A DNA stretch of 64,000 nt from an uncultured Bacteroidales bacterium (GTDB taxonomy: Bacteria; Bacteroidota; Bacteroidia; Bacteroidales; ML635J-15), in assembly GCA_905234755.1 (NCBI GenBank), contig CAJOIT010000011.1, positions 1 to 64,000 of the forward strand, written 5' to 3'. The first letter of the stretch is position 1. The number at the start of each line of letters is the position of its first letter. The notes below the pieces were generated by a model, which was given only the letters and a program-made list of their open reading frames with translations, searched no databases and was not told where the DNA came from. Position numbers and translations under genes: made by a program. Of this stretch, positions 1 to 9,456 are shown piece by piece.

Positions 1-729
1 GTCTGGGTGTATGCGCAGCCGTCATGGCTCGGACCGCTGGTCGTTACGTTAGTAACTGTGCCGTTGCCTGTGCAGTTGTCCGTATAGGTGAACGTCGGCG
101 CAGTAATCGTCGGGTTGCACCCCTTGTCCCCGCTGGTAGCCGTTGTGGAGATGACAGGAGCTTCGTCGTCCTGCGTCCACGTGTAGGTGATGGACACTTC
201 ATCGGCCGGGTTGCTGCAGTCATCAGTATAGTTCGCTCTCCACGTCTGCGTGTAGCTGCAGCCGTTATGGCTCGGGCCGCTGGTCGTTACATTCGTAACA
301 GTGCCGTTGCCTGTACAGTTGTCCGTATAGGTGAAGGTCGGTGCCGTGATCGTCGGGTTGCAGCCCTTGTCCCCGCTGGTCGCCGTAGTGGAGATGACAG
401 GAACTTCGTCGTCCTGCGTCCACGTGTAAGTGACAGTCTTTTCATCGGCGGCATTGCCGCAGGCATCCGAACAGTTTGCCTTCCATGTCTGGGTGTAGCT
501 GCAGCCGTCGTGGCTCGGGCCCGCGGTCGTCACATCCGTTACGGTGCCGCTGCCGTTGCAGTTGTCAGTGTATGTGAAGGTAGGCGCCGTGATCGTGCCG
601 GGGTTGCACGCTCCTGCAGGGTCGCTGCTCGTCGCAACAGCTATCTCAGGAGGCACCCCATCGTTCACTGTTATATTAATAGGTGTAGCATCAGCAGTAC
701 AACCTTTGCTATCCCTAACATGTAAACTT
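1..729 (-). repeat. Three tandem 243-bp (81-residue) coding repeats
   Basis: The same DNA phrase (GTCTGGGTGT, with small changes) starts at 1, 244 and 487, so the period is 243 bases or exactly 81 codons. Read on the minus strand each unit contains FTYTDNCTGNGTVT, then SGPSHDGCSYTQTW, then a Cys-containing stretch and DEVSITYTWTQDDE. Copies look very similar at DNA level, which suggests recent duplication, and the array probably continues beyond the window. The stretch is visibly richer in G and C than the rest of the same gene. Confidence 0.85.
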
Positions 730-3700
730 ATCTGATATGTATTTCCACAAACAGACGAACCTGTCGGTGCTGTCGCCGTATTGGAAACAGATGTTACTGA
801 TGTTCCTGATGAAGTAGTTGTGGCAAGCGACATTCCTGTTGGTGAGGTACTCCATGTGTAGGTATAATTGGGAGTACCATTTGTTGTCAACGAAGCTCCA
901 AGGCTAACCGCTCCGCCTGGACATACAGTAGCAGGTGACGCAGATATTGAAGAAAGTACTGGCTTTGGATTGACAATAACAACTGCCGAACCAGATGTTG
1001 TACCAGATCCGCATCTGGAATCGCTAACTGAAGTTACCGTATAGGTAGTCCTTACCGATGGAGTTACTGTTATTGTTGCACTGTTTCCACTATTAAGAGT
1101 AGCAGTTGTGCTGTGCGAACCATCGCTCCATGTGTAACTATACGGTGCAACACCTGTAAATGTGATTGTGAATGTAGAATTATCGCCATTACATATTTCA
1201 CCTCCACCCGAAACCGTTGCAGTCGGACGCGGATTAACCGTTATTGGCACAGTTGTCGATACTGTACATTGGTTATTGTCCCTAACAGTTAGTGTTACCG
1301 TATAACTTGAAGTCAATGTAGATGTTGTATAAGTTGTTGATGTACCGAACGATCCATTGTTCCAAGAATAATTGTATGGACTTGTACCACCGCTTACAGT
1401 TCCTGCATTGACATTAGCCGTAGTTCCACTACAAATAGGAGAATTTGAACTTGCCGACACACTAATTTGAGAACGCTGTCCCACGGTTACCTCTGCAGTT
1501 GCCTGACAACTACTTGTAAGGTCAGTAACAGTAACTCTATATGTTGTATTCGGAGCCAATCCTTCTATTGTATTTGATGCCGATGATGATTCGACTGCTG
1601 TCCTACCCTGCCAAGCATACCTATATATTCCTACAGCGTGGTCGGTATTTTCAACCGTTACAGTTGCTGTACCATTATTTTGTCCATAGCAGGCATCGAC
1701 ATGTGAAACTGTTAGCTGTGGATTACTAATTAATACAGTTGTTTCTGCCTCGCTTACACAACCTGATGCATCTGTAACTGTAACACTATATGTCTCATCT
1801 CCACCTAAACTGCCAGTTGACAAAGTACTATTTGTTGAGTTATTGTTCCATTGATAAGTAAAAGGAGCCACACCTGGATTTGAACCAGTAACTCCTGCCG
1901 TAAGGGTAGTTTCCGAACCCTGACATACATGCAGATTACCTGAGATAGCAGCATTAATACTCGGTGTTACAGCAAAATCCACCTCTATTGGGCTATTTGT
2001 ACGGCAACCGAGATTATCGATTACAGTTACATTTACGCTATGGTCTCCAGTTGCATTTGATGGCGGATGTATAACTATTGCAGCGCCACTGCCAGTTGAA
2101 CCATCATCTCCGTATGTACTAGGTGTTACCTCAGTACTTGCCACATACACATCATAGTCCCATGGATCGGGGAAGAAGTCTTCCTTCAATGCCAATTCCC
2201 AACTGAATACATAGCCATTATCCAATGTCCAACTATCGCAAACCTTAATCTTCCAAGTTCCATTTAACGGGCATCCATTAAGAGCACTAAAATCCTGATA
2301 TGGCACATATATCTGCGTCATATTGTCCATATCAGAAGGTATTACCATCATACTGTTTGTCTGACCAACAATATGGTTAGAAGTTGATATAACAGAGCCT
2401 GCGTATGAATATGCGTTAGCACTTGACCAGCAATAATCAGCTCCAGTTCCAGGACTATTGTATGCGGAAGAACATATATTATCCGACCTAGCATCTATTG
2501 CATTGGGGTTTCCAAAACCAAGCGATGCCATCTCATATCCCCAATCATATAGATAGTCTAATGAAGAAGTCCCTACATATTCATAATAATTTTCTACAGA
2601 ATACCCCGAATAATCGTGGCAATATTGATTAAATACATAATAATTGTCCGCCACACAGAAATCAGCAGGAATACTACCAGAATTAATGGCATTATACAAA
2701 TGATTTCGCATTTGAGCTTCAGTTATACTGGATGGGAAAGCCGTAGCTTCCTGCCTTATTCCCGTAAGATAATATGTTCCATTATTATACCCAACAAATA
2801 TTTTGGAATCCCAAGTCCCTTGATAACTACCTCTCTCGCATCTTCCATCTCCTCCCGTATTTTCATATACATCAAACCTTGCCAAAAAGTGAATTGTATA
2901 ATACGGCCAAACATATGTTGCATTGTCCAAGCCTCCTGCACTAGAACTGAAAGCGTCCTGCAGAATTATAGCAGACCGACCATTAGGACACTCCAATTTT
3001 ATATGCATATCACCTATATGGGTATGTTCCATATTTATCTTGACATACTTTATGTCATTAACAGATGTTATTACTGCAGCATCTGAAAAATCATTGAATG
3101 TAACTGGCGATTCATAGCACGGATTACTAGCATCACAGTAAGTACCATCGGGGATGAAAGTAACATTACTTTCTCCTAAAGTAGCCGTAACTTCGTATGA
3201 TTCACGAGCAACTTGTATTTCCGAATTTGCATCATCTCCGATAGTTATTACCCTAGATGAACCCTGGCAAACACCACTAGCTGCGGGACTAACCTGTGCT
3301 GGAACTGTAAGACCACCAGAAACCCTTATCCTACCACGCGCAAATGCCGGACAACCATTCTCATCCCTAGCAGTAAGAGTAATATCGTAGCCGTGTACAA
3401 CATTAGGAGTATATGTTGGAGACTGCTGTGTACGAACATCAGGAGTTCCATTGTGAGAATTAATGTACCAACGCCATGAAGCAGCAGTACCATTATTAAC
3501 AACACCTACCAGATTTACCGAGTCACCCAAACACACATCATAATAGTATCTGCCATCACTTTCAAGGCTTGCTTCTCCGCCCATAGCAATGCTAAGTTCT
3601 GATGTACTGCAATCATAACTAGAAGTCGTAGTACACACATCTATGCCAGCAATCCTACGGTTTCCGCTTGTACCTCCTATGGTAAATGTCACCGATGTTG

Positions 3701-5123
3701 CAGAACCTGTCCACACTCCATTTGAATATGTACCAGTATTAGCAGTAATAGCGTTGGATCCATCACTTGTGCCGAAATTAAGTGTGATAGATGTAATTGG
3801 ATCTGAACCAGTAGTAGATACAGTAAAAGTATTACCGCCATAGGCGCGTACTGCTGTACCATTCGCGTAATAAGTCGGAGCAGTCGAACCTGTTCCTGTA
3901 TTAAATACCACACTTATATCAGTGCATATAGCAATCTGAGTTCCATTTACTACAGTAGAAGTTCCACTGTATCCTAAATCTGAAAATGTAATTGAAGTAC
4001 AATCTCCACAAGGTGTATTCGAAGTACCACCACCAGCTGTAATGTTCACCGTATAGTCCTCAGCTTCACCGTAGGTGGCTGAGGCACAGGGATCAAGGCT
4101 TGTTGCAGCCACATTCCATTGGTACAAAACCCTCAGACGATGGCTTCCGAGAGCAGCATCGCTTGGTATGGTCAAGTTTATATTTACGGTCGAGCTTGCG
4201 CTGATGCTACCTTGTGTTCCCACTCTTTCATCAGACGAGAATGTGCCATCGTTGTTAAAATCAATCCATACGGCAGCTGCGTGGGTTCCAGTACCAGCAC
4301 CGCTGGTAAGTGAAGCTGATACTGTGGATCCTTGTGACAAATTTGTTGATTGGCTAGTATAGTCTCCGTAACCATTTGTTGAAGTACTTGCGGTCGAATT
4401 ATTAATGCTACCCAATGTAAAATTAGTAATACAGTCAGTGTTGCTACTGAAAGATGGAGTGCAATAAGATGATGATGCAGTGTAGGTAAATGCCGTTTTG
4501 GGAAGGAAATATACCCTTGTGCCAGTTGTAGCATTTGCACTACTGGAACCGTAAGCATAACATGATTGATAATTAGTAGTACTACTTATACCATACCAAG
4601 TAGAACCAGAGCTACCGGAAGTGCAAGTACCACCACTTGCAGCATATATATGCACTACGAGACTTTCTCCTGTATATGTAAAAGGCGAAGAAAAGGTGAA
4701 AGTGTACGATGAACTTGTGCCTCCTGAATAGGAACTGTTGGTATATACCGTTGTTCCGTTAAGACCCAAAAAGTCGGAACTACTGTAGTAAGTGGTGGAT
4801 GTGTTTGTTAGCTTAATAGTTAGGGCATTTGCCGTCCATGACTCAGTAGCACTTCGATAAAGTGTCATAGATGTTAGACTAGCACCACTGCTGATTCCTG
4901 CAGAAGAGAAATAGGAAGCAGGAATGATGTATTCGCTCCTATGCCCGTAATCGTTGTAATAATTGTACATTGGAACATATTGGTTTGTACCTGTTCCATC
5001 AACAACAAGTGTTTGCCCCCATGTTTTGCCAACAAATAAACAGCAAAGGACAATTAGCAATGCAATTGAATTTACGATTTTATTATCGATTGTTCTTTCC
5101 ATCTCGGAACAATTATTTTTCAT
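1..5123 (-). CDS. Giant secreted multidomain surface protein, N-terminal part (partial at left edge)
   Basis: The reading frame is open from the start to the left edge, so the C-terminus lies outside the window; I checked the frame at several widely spaced points. In-frame ATGs exist at 5210, 5123 and 5102. I favour 5123 or 5102 because the hydrophobic stretch NSIALLIVLCCLFVG then makes a normal signal peptide. In order from the N-terminus: a Ser/Thr/Gly/Tyr-rich region; a GEVED-type domain ending in YGEAEDYTVNI (about 4470-4041); a proprotein-convertase P-like domain, with HTHIGDIHIKLECPNGR near 3026 and LNGTWKIKVCDSWTLDNG near 2230; several PKD/Ig-like domains (about 2190-730); then HYR-like repeats of 81 residues to the edge. 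These families occur in Bacteroidota cell-surface and T9SS cargo proteins. A T9SS tail is expected by inference but cannot be seen. The role is probably adhesin or surface-layer. Confidence 0.85.
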   Translation of the reverse strand, partial: MKNNCSEMERTIDNKIVNSIALLIVLCCLFVGKTWGQTLVVDGTGTNQYVPMYNYYNDYGHRSEYIIPASYFSSAGISSGASLTSMTLYRSATESWTANALTIKLTNTSTTYYSSSDFLGLNGTTVYTNSSYSGGTSSSYTFTFSSPFTYTGESLVVHIYAASGGTCTSGSSGSTWYGISSTTNYQSCYAYGSSSANATTGTRVYFLPKTAFTYTASSSYCTPSFSSNTDCITNFTLGSINNSTASTSTNGYGDYTSQSTNLSQGSTVSASLTSGAGTGTHAAAVWIDFNNDGTFSSDERVGTQGSISASSTVNINLTIPSDAALGSHRLRVLYQWNVAATSLDPCASATYGEAEDYTVNITAGGGTSNTPCGDCTSITFSDLGYSGTSTVVNGTQIAICTDISVVFNTGTGSTAPTYYANGTAVRAYGGNTFTVSTTGSDPITSITLNFGTSDGSNAITANTGTYSNGVWTGSATSVTFTIGGTSGNRRIAGIDVCTTTSSYDCSTSELSIAMGGEASLESDGRYYYDVCLGDSVNLVGVVNNGTAASWRWYINSHNGTPDVRTQQSPTYTPNVVHGYDITLTARDENGCPAFARGRIRVSGGLTVPAQVSPAASGVCQGSSRVITIGDDANSEIQVARESYEVTATLGESNVTFIPDGTYCDASNPCYESPVTFNDFSDAAVITSVNDIKYVKINMEHTHIGDMHIKLECPNGRSAIILQDAFSSSAGGLDNATYVWPYYTIHFLARFDVYENTGGDGRCERGSYQGTWDSKIFVGYNNGTYYLTGIRQEATAFPSSITEAQMRNHLYNAINSGSIPADFCVADNYYVFNQYCHDYSGYSVENYYEYVGTSSLDYLYDWGYEMASLGFGNPNAIDARSDNICSSAYNSPGTGADYCWSSANAYSYAGSVISTSNHIVGQTNSMMVIPSDMDNMTQIYVPYQDFSALNGCPLNGTWKIKVCDSWTLDNGYVFSWELALKEDFFPDPWDYDVYVASTEVTPSTYGDDGSTGSGAAIVIHPPSNATGDHSVNVTVIDNLGCRTNSPIEVDFAVTPSINAAISGNLHVCQGSETTLTAGVTGSNPGVAPFTYQWNNNSTNSTLSTGSLGGDETYSVTVTDASGCVSEAETTVLISNPQLTVSHVDACYGQNNGTATVTVENTDHAVGIYRYAWQGRTAVESSSASNTIEGLAPNTTYRVTVTDLTSSCQATAEVTVGQRSQISVSASSNSPICSGTTANVNAGTVSGGTSPYNYSWNNGSFGTSTTYTTSTLTSSYTVTLTVRDNNQCTVSTTVPITVNPRPTATVSGGGEICNGDNSTFTITFTGVAPYSYTWSDGSHSTTATLNSGNSATITVTPSVRTTYTVTSVSDSRCGSGTTSGSAVVIVNPKPVLSSISASPATVCPGGAVSLGASLTTNGTPNYTYTWSTSPTGMSLATTTSSGTSVTSVSNTATAPTGSSVCGNTYQISLHVRDSKGCTADATPINITVNDGVPPEIAVATSSDPAGACNPGTITAPTFTYTDNCNGSGTVTDVTTAGPSHDGCSYTQTWKANCSDACGNAADEKTVTYTWTQDDEVPVISTTATSGDKGCNPTITAPTFTYTDNCTGNGTVTNVTTSGPSHNGCSYTQTWRANYTDDCSNPADEVSITYTWTQDDEAPVISTTATSGDKGCNPTITAPTFTYTDNCTGNGTVTNVTTSGPSHDGCAYTQ

Positions 5124-5394
5124 ACAGCTAATATTTTTATGCGAAAAAGCAGACTCACAACCATGTCGCGAACCAAATGTCAATACAAACAACTTTACAA
5201 AGTTCTTCATAAGAATCTATGTTATATTTTCTTTAACAATCAATAAAATAATCTCTACATGCATATTGAAACCTCCTGCAAATCAATGCATTAAAATCCC
5301 AATATACCTCTATACACAATTTTGCGAAAATACGAAAATGTTTTTTAACATGAAAGAGATTTCTTATATAAATGCAATAAATTTGCATACTTAC

Positions 5395-5402
5395 CAAATG
5401 TA
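5395..5402 (-). promoter_or_regulatory. Possible -7 box for the giant surface protein gene
   Basis: On the minus strand this reads TACATTTG, which fits the Bacteroidota -7 consensus TAnnTTTG. I see no good TTG at the expected upstream distance; instead a perfect 28-bp palindrome begins 10 bases upstream. If it is used, the 5' leader would be about 180-290 bases depending on the start codon. Weak evidence on its own. Confidence 0.35.
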
Positions 5403-5412
5403 TAATTTCATA

Positions 5413-5440
5413 TAGCATTAGTATAATTATACTAATGCTA
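5413..5440. promoter_or_regulatory. Perfect 28-bp palindrome, candidate operator
   Basis: The left arm TAGCATTAGTATAA is followed directly by its exact reverse complement, with no loop. It lies in the AT-rich gap between the giant surface gene and the atpG terminator, just upstream of a possible -7 box of the surface gene. A loop-free, AT-rich perfect palindrome with no following T-run fits a binding site for a dimeric regulator better than a terminator. Which protein binds is unknown. Confidence 0.5.
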
Positions 5441-5530
5441 CTGAGTATAGAGAGCAACATTTTGAAAAAACTTCAAAAATAAGCGGCAAACAACTGATAA
5501 TAAAGATATTGTATAATATATAACAAAAAA

Positions 5531-5553
5531 AAGTCCGCCTTTCGAGCGGACTT
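5531..5553 (-). terminator. Rho-independent terminator of the atp operon
   Basis: Stem AAGTCCGC/GCGGACTT of 8 bp with a 7-base loop. On the minus strand it follows the atpG stop by about two dozen bases and is followed by a T-run (the A-run 5525-5532 on the plus strand). Confidence 0.85.
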
Positions 5554-5576
5554 CTTTATTTTCGAATACAAGTTCC

Positions 5577-6452
5577 TTATCCCTTGAGTGCCTCGGCACC
5601 GCTGGTGATTTCGGAAAGTTCGTTTGTAATAGCAGCCTGACGAGCCTTGTTGTACATGAGCGTGAGAGTCTTGATAAGCTCGGTCGCATTGTCGGTTGCC
5701 TGATGCATTGCTGTCATACGGGCACCTTGCTCGGCAGCAAAACTGTCGAGTACCGACTTAAAGAACTGTATCTTCATCGACTTCGGAATCATGTCGTCAA
5801 CAATCTTATCGACAGTTGGCTCAAAGATATAGTCGGATTTCTTGGCTCCTTCGCCAGCCTCGATAGTGAACGGAAGGAATGTCTCAACCTTCTGCTCCTG
5901 CGATGCAGCATTCTTGAAGCTGTTGTAGATAAGGTCAACTCTGTCGTACTTACCATCAACAAAATCCTTCATTATCGGTTCTGCTATTTCGGCTGCAGTT
6001 GCGAAATTAAGCTTGTCGAAGATTGCTTCGCTGTGAGCTACAACTTCAAACTTCTGCTTGACAATGAAATCGTTAGCTTTCTTGCCAAGACATATAAACT
6101 TTACATTTCCGCTTGCGAGCTGAGTGGGATAGTTTTCCTTTACATGAGCCATAGCCTTCTTGCAGATGTTGGAGTTGAAACCTCCGCACAGACCTCTGTT
6201 CGATGCCATAAGCACGATGAGAACTTTCTCCACCTTGCGAACTTCGCCGTAGCAACTTGCATGGTTCTTGTCGAGGCTTGCGCTCACCTCTGCCAATACA
6301 TCACGCATCTTGTCGGCGTACGGTCTAATCTGCAAGACTCTATCCTGAGCCTTCTTCAGTTTAGCCGCAGCAACCATTTTCATTGCAGATGTTATCTGCT
6401 TGGTTGACTTTACAGAACTGATTCTATTTCGTATATCTTTAAGTCCTGCCAT
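5577..6452 (-). CDS. atpG: ATP synthase F1 subunit gamma
   Basis: A 291-residue protein, normal length for the gamma subunit, which forms the central rotating shaft between the F1 hexamer and the c-ring. It begins MAGLKDIRNRISSVKSTKQI followed by TSAMKMVAAAKLKKAQ, the typical N-terminal helix, and ends with the matching C-terminal helix (TLMYNKARQAAITNELSEI), which inserts into the catalytic head. The middle contains SNRGLCGGFN, a conserved gamma motif. It is the last gene of the operon, 9 bases after atpA, and is followed by a strong terminator. atpD and atpC are not next to it, which is the usual Bacteroidota arrangement. Confidence 0.97.
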   Translation of the reverse strand: MAGLKDIRNRISSVKSTKQITSAMKMVAAAKLKKAQDRVLQIRPYADKMRDVLAEVSASLDKNHASCYGEVRKVEKVLIVLMASNRGLCGGFNSNICKKAMAHVKENYPTQLASGNVKFICLGKKANDFIVKQKFEVVAHSEAIFDKLNFATAAEIAEPIMKDFVDGKYDRVDLIYNSFKNAASQEQKVETFLPFTIEAGEGAKKSDYIFEPTVDKIVDDMIPKSMKIQFFKSVLDSFAAEQGARMTAMHQATDNATELIKTLTLMYNKARQAAITNELSEITSGAEALKG

Positions 6453-6461
6453 AATTTACAA

Positions 6462-8042
6462 TTATTTCTTGTACTTCTTTGTTAAATCCTTTGCGACTTC
6501 GGTCAGCACATTGGTAATTTCATCGGAATATTCGCCCTTTGCAAGTCTGTCCATAATGTCCTTGCGGCTTGTGTTCATAAATTCGATGTATTCCTTTTCA
6601 AATTCGCGAACCTTGTCAATCGGAACATCCTTCATCAAGCCTTTGGTGCCGCAGAAGATGATAGCTGCCTGTTCCTGAACCTTTACAGGTGCGTGTTCTG
6701 GCTGCTTCAGGATTTCGACATTCTTACGACCCTTGTCGATAACCGAAAGGGTAACTGCATCGAGGTCGGAACCGAACTTAGCGAAAGCTTCCAGTTCGCG
6801 GAACTGAGCCTGGTCGGTACGCAAAGTACCTGCAATCTTCTTCATACACTTGATCTGAGCCTTACCACCTACACGCGATACTGAAATACCGGCATTGATA
6901 GCAGGACGGATACCAGCGTTGAACAAGTTGGACTCGAGGAATATCTGACCATCGGTAATAGAAATTACATTGGTCGGGATGTATGCCGAAACGTCGCCTG
7001 CCTGAGTTTCGATGATAGGAAGTGCGGTCAACGAACCACCACCTCTTACCTTGCCCTTCAAGCATTCTGGCAAGTCGTTCATCTTTGCAGCAATCTCGTC
7101 CGACTGTATAATCTTAGCAGCTCTTTCGAGCAAACGTGAGTGCAAATAGAAGACATCGCCAGGGTATGCTTCACGTCCTGGTGGACGACGGAGCAACAAC
7201 GAAACTTCACGATACGAAACTGCCTGCTTCGACAAGTCATCGTAGATGATGAGGGCATGACGTCCAGTGTCTCTGAAGTATTCGCCGATTGCAGCACCAG
7301 CAAACGGAGCATAATACTGCATAGCTGCCGAGTCGGAAGCCGTTGAAGTTACGATGATGGTGTAGTCCATTGCACCGTAGCGTTCCAAAGTCTTTGCAAC
7401 GTTAGCAACAGTAGAACCCTTCTGACCGATTGCTACATAGATACAATAAACAGGATCGCCCTTCTCAAAGTTTTCCTTCTGGTTAATTATAGTATCGATT
7501 GCGATAGCCGTCTTACCAGTCTGACGGTCACCGATAATCAATTCACGCTGTCCTCTTCCGATTGGAATCATGGAGTCGATAGCCTTGATACCAGTCTGCA
7601 ACGGCTGGTCAACTGGCTGACGGAAGATAACACCGGGAGCAACTCTTTCCAGAGGCATTTCAAACAATTCGCCCTGAATAGGTCCCTTACCGTCGAGCGG
7701 GTCGCCGATTGTGTTGACGACACGACCCAACATCTGCTCGCCGACCATGATTGATGCAATACGGCGCATTCTCTTTACCACATTGCCTTCCTTGATCTCG
7801 TCGCAAGGTCCTAATACTACGGCTCCTACATTATCTTCCTCAAGATTCAAAACTATCCCCTTGGTGCCATTCTCGAATTCGACAAGTTCATTCGACTGAA
7901 CATTATCCAATCCATAGATTCGAGCGATGCCATCTCCTACCTCAATAACAGTGCCGACCTCTTCCAAGTTGTTCTTGGTTGCGATGCCGTCCAACTGCTG
8001 CTTCAGTATCTGAGACACTTCGGATGGTTTAATATCTGCCAT
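6462..8042 (-). CDS. atpA: ATP synthase F1 subunit alpha
   Basis: A 526-residue regulatory, non-catalytic nucleotide-binding subunit of the F1 head. The Walker A motif GDRQTGKT is at about residues 171-178, and the ATP synthase alpha/beta signature region with the arginine finger ([17 protein letters not shown]) is present. The N-terminal beta-barrel ([16 protein letters not shown]) and the C-terminal helical domain are both complete. Length and motifs match active family members with no gaps. Spacing is 31 bases after atpH and 9 before atpG, consistent with one transcript. Confidence 0.98.
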   Translation of the reverse strand: MADIKPSEVSQILKQQLDGIATKNNLEEVGTVIEVGDGIARIYGLDNVQSNELVEFENGTKGIVLNLEEDNVGAVVLGPCDEIKEGNVVKRMRRIASIMVGEQMLGRVVNTIGDPLDGKGPIQGELFEMPLERVAPGVIFRQPVDQPLQTGIKAIDSMIPIGRGQRELIIGDRQTGKTAIAIDTIINQKENFEKGDPVYCIYVAIGQKGSTVANVAKTLERYGAMDYTIIVTSTASDSAAMQYYAPFAGAAIGEYFRDTGRHALIIYDDLSKQAVSYREVSLLLRRPPGREAYPGDVFYLHSRLLERAAKIIQSDEIAAKMNDLPECLKGKVRGGGSLTALPIIETQAGDVSAYIPTNVISITDGQIFLESNLFNAGIRPAINAGISVSRVGGKAQIKCMKKIAGTLRTDQAQFRELEAFAKFGSDLDAVTLSVIDKGRKNVEILKQPEHAPVKVQEQAAIIFCGTKGLMKDVPIDKVREFEKEYIEFMNTSRKDIMDRLAKGEYSDEITNVLTEVAKDLTKKYKK

Positions 8043-8073
8043 AAGTCGTATGTTTAATTAAATGTTATACCTA

Positions 8074-8619
8074 TTAATATATCGTTCTCTGTAGAGACTG
8101 TTTAATTTCCTGCAATTGCGTCCTTACGCTCAAGTCGAGCTGCTGGTTTTCGATGCGTACAATCACACCGCCAATCATCTGTTCGTCAACCTTGTTCTTC
8201 AAATCGACATTTGCCTTGTAAACCTCCTTGATGCGGTTTTCGATGTCGGCACGAAGAGCGTCGTTGAGCGGTTCGGCTGTGGTTATCACAACTTCCTTGC
8301 AGTTGTTCTTCCTGCGGTACGAAGTCTCGAAGTTCCTGAGGATGTCGACCACATATATTTCGCGGTTCTTATCAACGAGGAACTTGAGGAAGTTGAGCGA
8401 CAAGTCGTCAATCTTTCCAGCGAAAGTGCCATCGAAAAGGTTTATCTTGTCGGACTTCTTGACGATAGGGCTTGCCATCACCTCCTTGAATTCGGGAAGT
8501 TCGGCTAATGCTTCGCGCACGAGACGGAAATCGGCATATACCTTTTCAAGCAGCCCTTTTTCCTCAGCAAGCTCGAATATTGCCCTTGCGTATCTTACAG
8601 AAATCTTGCTCTGATTCAT
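8074..8619 (-). CDS. atpH: ATP synthase F1 subunit delta
   Basis: A 181-residue protein of the OSCP/delta family, which joins the top of the F1 head to the peripheral stalk. It begins MNQSKISVRYARAIFELAEE, the typical N-terminal helical domain, and has the C-terminal motif MIGGVIVRIENQQLDLSVRT. The length is normal. It starts only 2 bases after the atpF stop, so translation of b and delta is probably coupled, matching their physical partnership in the stator. Confidence 0.96.
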   Translation of the reverse strand: MNQSKISVRYARAIFELAEEKGLLEKVYADFRLVREALAELPEFKEVMASPIVKKSDKINLFDGTFAGKIDDLSLNFLKFLVDKNREIYVVDILRNFETSYRRKNNCKEVVITTAEPLNDALRADIENRIKEVYKANVDLKNKVDEQMIGGVIVRIENQQLDLSVRTQLQEIKQSLQRTIY

Positions 8620-8621
8620 AA

Positions 8622-9116
8622 CTAGTTGAATTTAATTTCTTTTACCAAATCGTTCACGAGCATTTCCTGTTCAGGAGTTGTGCTAATCTGCTTGCGTACA
8701 ACCTTTTCGGCTACTGCAATCGACAGGTCGAGAACCTGATTCTTGATGTCGGCCATTGCAGCCACCATCATTGCATCACGCTTCTGTTCTGCCTCTGCCA
8801 TAACCTTAGCTGCTGCCTTTTCAGCTTCGGACTTTGCCTGTGCAACAATCTGATCCTTTATTTCACGCGCTTCCTTCAGCATCTTGTCTCTTTCTGCACG
8901 AGCCTCGTCCATGATTTTCTCATTGTCGGCCTGCAGTTTCTTCATCTCCTCGCGGGCAATTTCTGCCTGATTCAATGCATCCTCGATGCTCTGGCTTCTT
9001 TTCTTTATTGCATTGTTGATTGGCTTCCATGCAACCTTACCCAATACGATGAGCAAAGTCAAGAAGATAATGGTGGTCCAAAAAACTAATCCAATTCCGG
9101 GCGTTACTAAATCCAT
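8622..9116 (-). CDS. atpF: ATP synthase F0 subunit b
   Basis: A 164-residue peripheral stalk subunit. One N-terminal membrane helix (GLVFWTTIIFLTLLIVLGK) is followed by a long, charged Ala/Glu/Lys-rich helix (residues about 30-150) that dimerises as the stalk. The N-terminus is the standard short periplasmic type. It lies 87 bases after atpE, an unusually long gap for this operon, which contains a strong hairpin (see the separate entry), and 2 bases before atpH. Confidence 0.96.
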   Translation of the reverse strand: MDLVTPGIGLVFWTTIIFLTLLIVLGKVAWKPINNAIKKRSQSIEDALNQAEIAREEMKKLQADNEKIMDEARAERDKMLKEAREIKDQIVAQAKSEAEKAAAKVMAEAEQKRDAMMVAAMADIKNQVLDLSIAVAEKVVRKQISTTPEQEMLVNDLVKEIKFN

Positions 9117-9153
9117 AACTTATATACTTTTAATTTAACTTTTCCTGTTTTTA

Positions 9154-9188
9154 AACGGAGCCTCCAACCAATCGTTGGAGATTCCGTT
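9154..9188 (-). promoter_or_regulatory. Intra-operon hairpin between atpE and atpF
   Basis: A two-part stem: AACGGA pairs with TCCGTT on the outside and CTCCAAC with GTTGGAG inside, around the loop CAATC. It lies just downstream of the atpE stop within the operon. Only a short T-run follows it on the minus strand, so it looks like a partial terminator or an RNA-stabilising stem rather than a full stop. This would suit the need for many c subunits but only two b subunits per complex. Confidence 0.65.
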
Positions 9189-9203
9189 TTTTGTTGCACT
9201 GAA

Positions 9204-9428
<225 letters not shown>

Positions 9429-9456
9429 TTAAACATTAAAAATTCTAAATCAAATT

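Larger units (their letters stand above)
5124..5576. other. Intergenic region between giant surface gene and atpG
   Basis: No coding potential beyond short chance frames. It contains the possible leader and -7 box of the surface gene, the 28-bp palindrome at 5413-5440 and the atpG terminator at 5531-5553. The rest is very AT-rich with nothing recognisable. Confidence 0.7.

Noticed and set aside
24..725. Plus-strand open frame of 233 codons
   Set aside because: It is antisense to the GC-rich repeat part of the giant surface gene, and its Arg/Val-rich product is typical of a shadow frame.
1..729. CRISPR-like regular repeats
   Set aside because: The 243-base period, coding frame and lack of short repeats with unique spacers identify a protein-coding tandem array.
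5703..6407. Plus-strand open frame of 234 codons opposite atpG
   Set aside because: It lies wholly antisense to a clear atpG gene and its product resembles no family.
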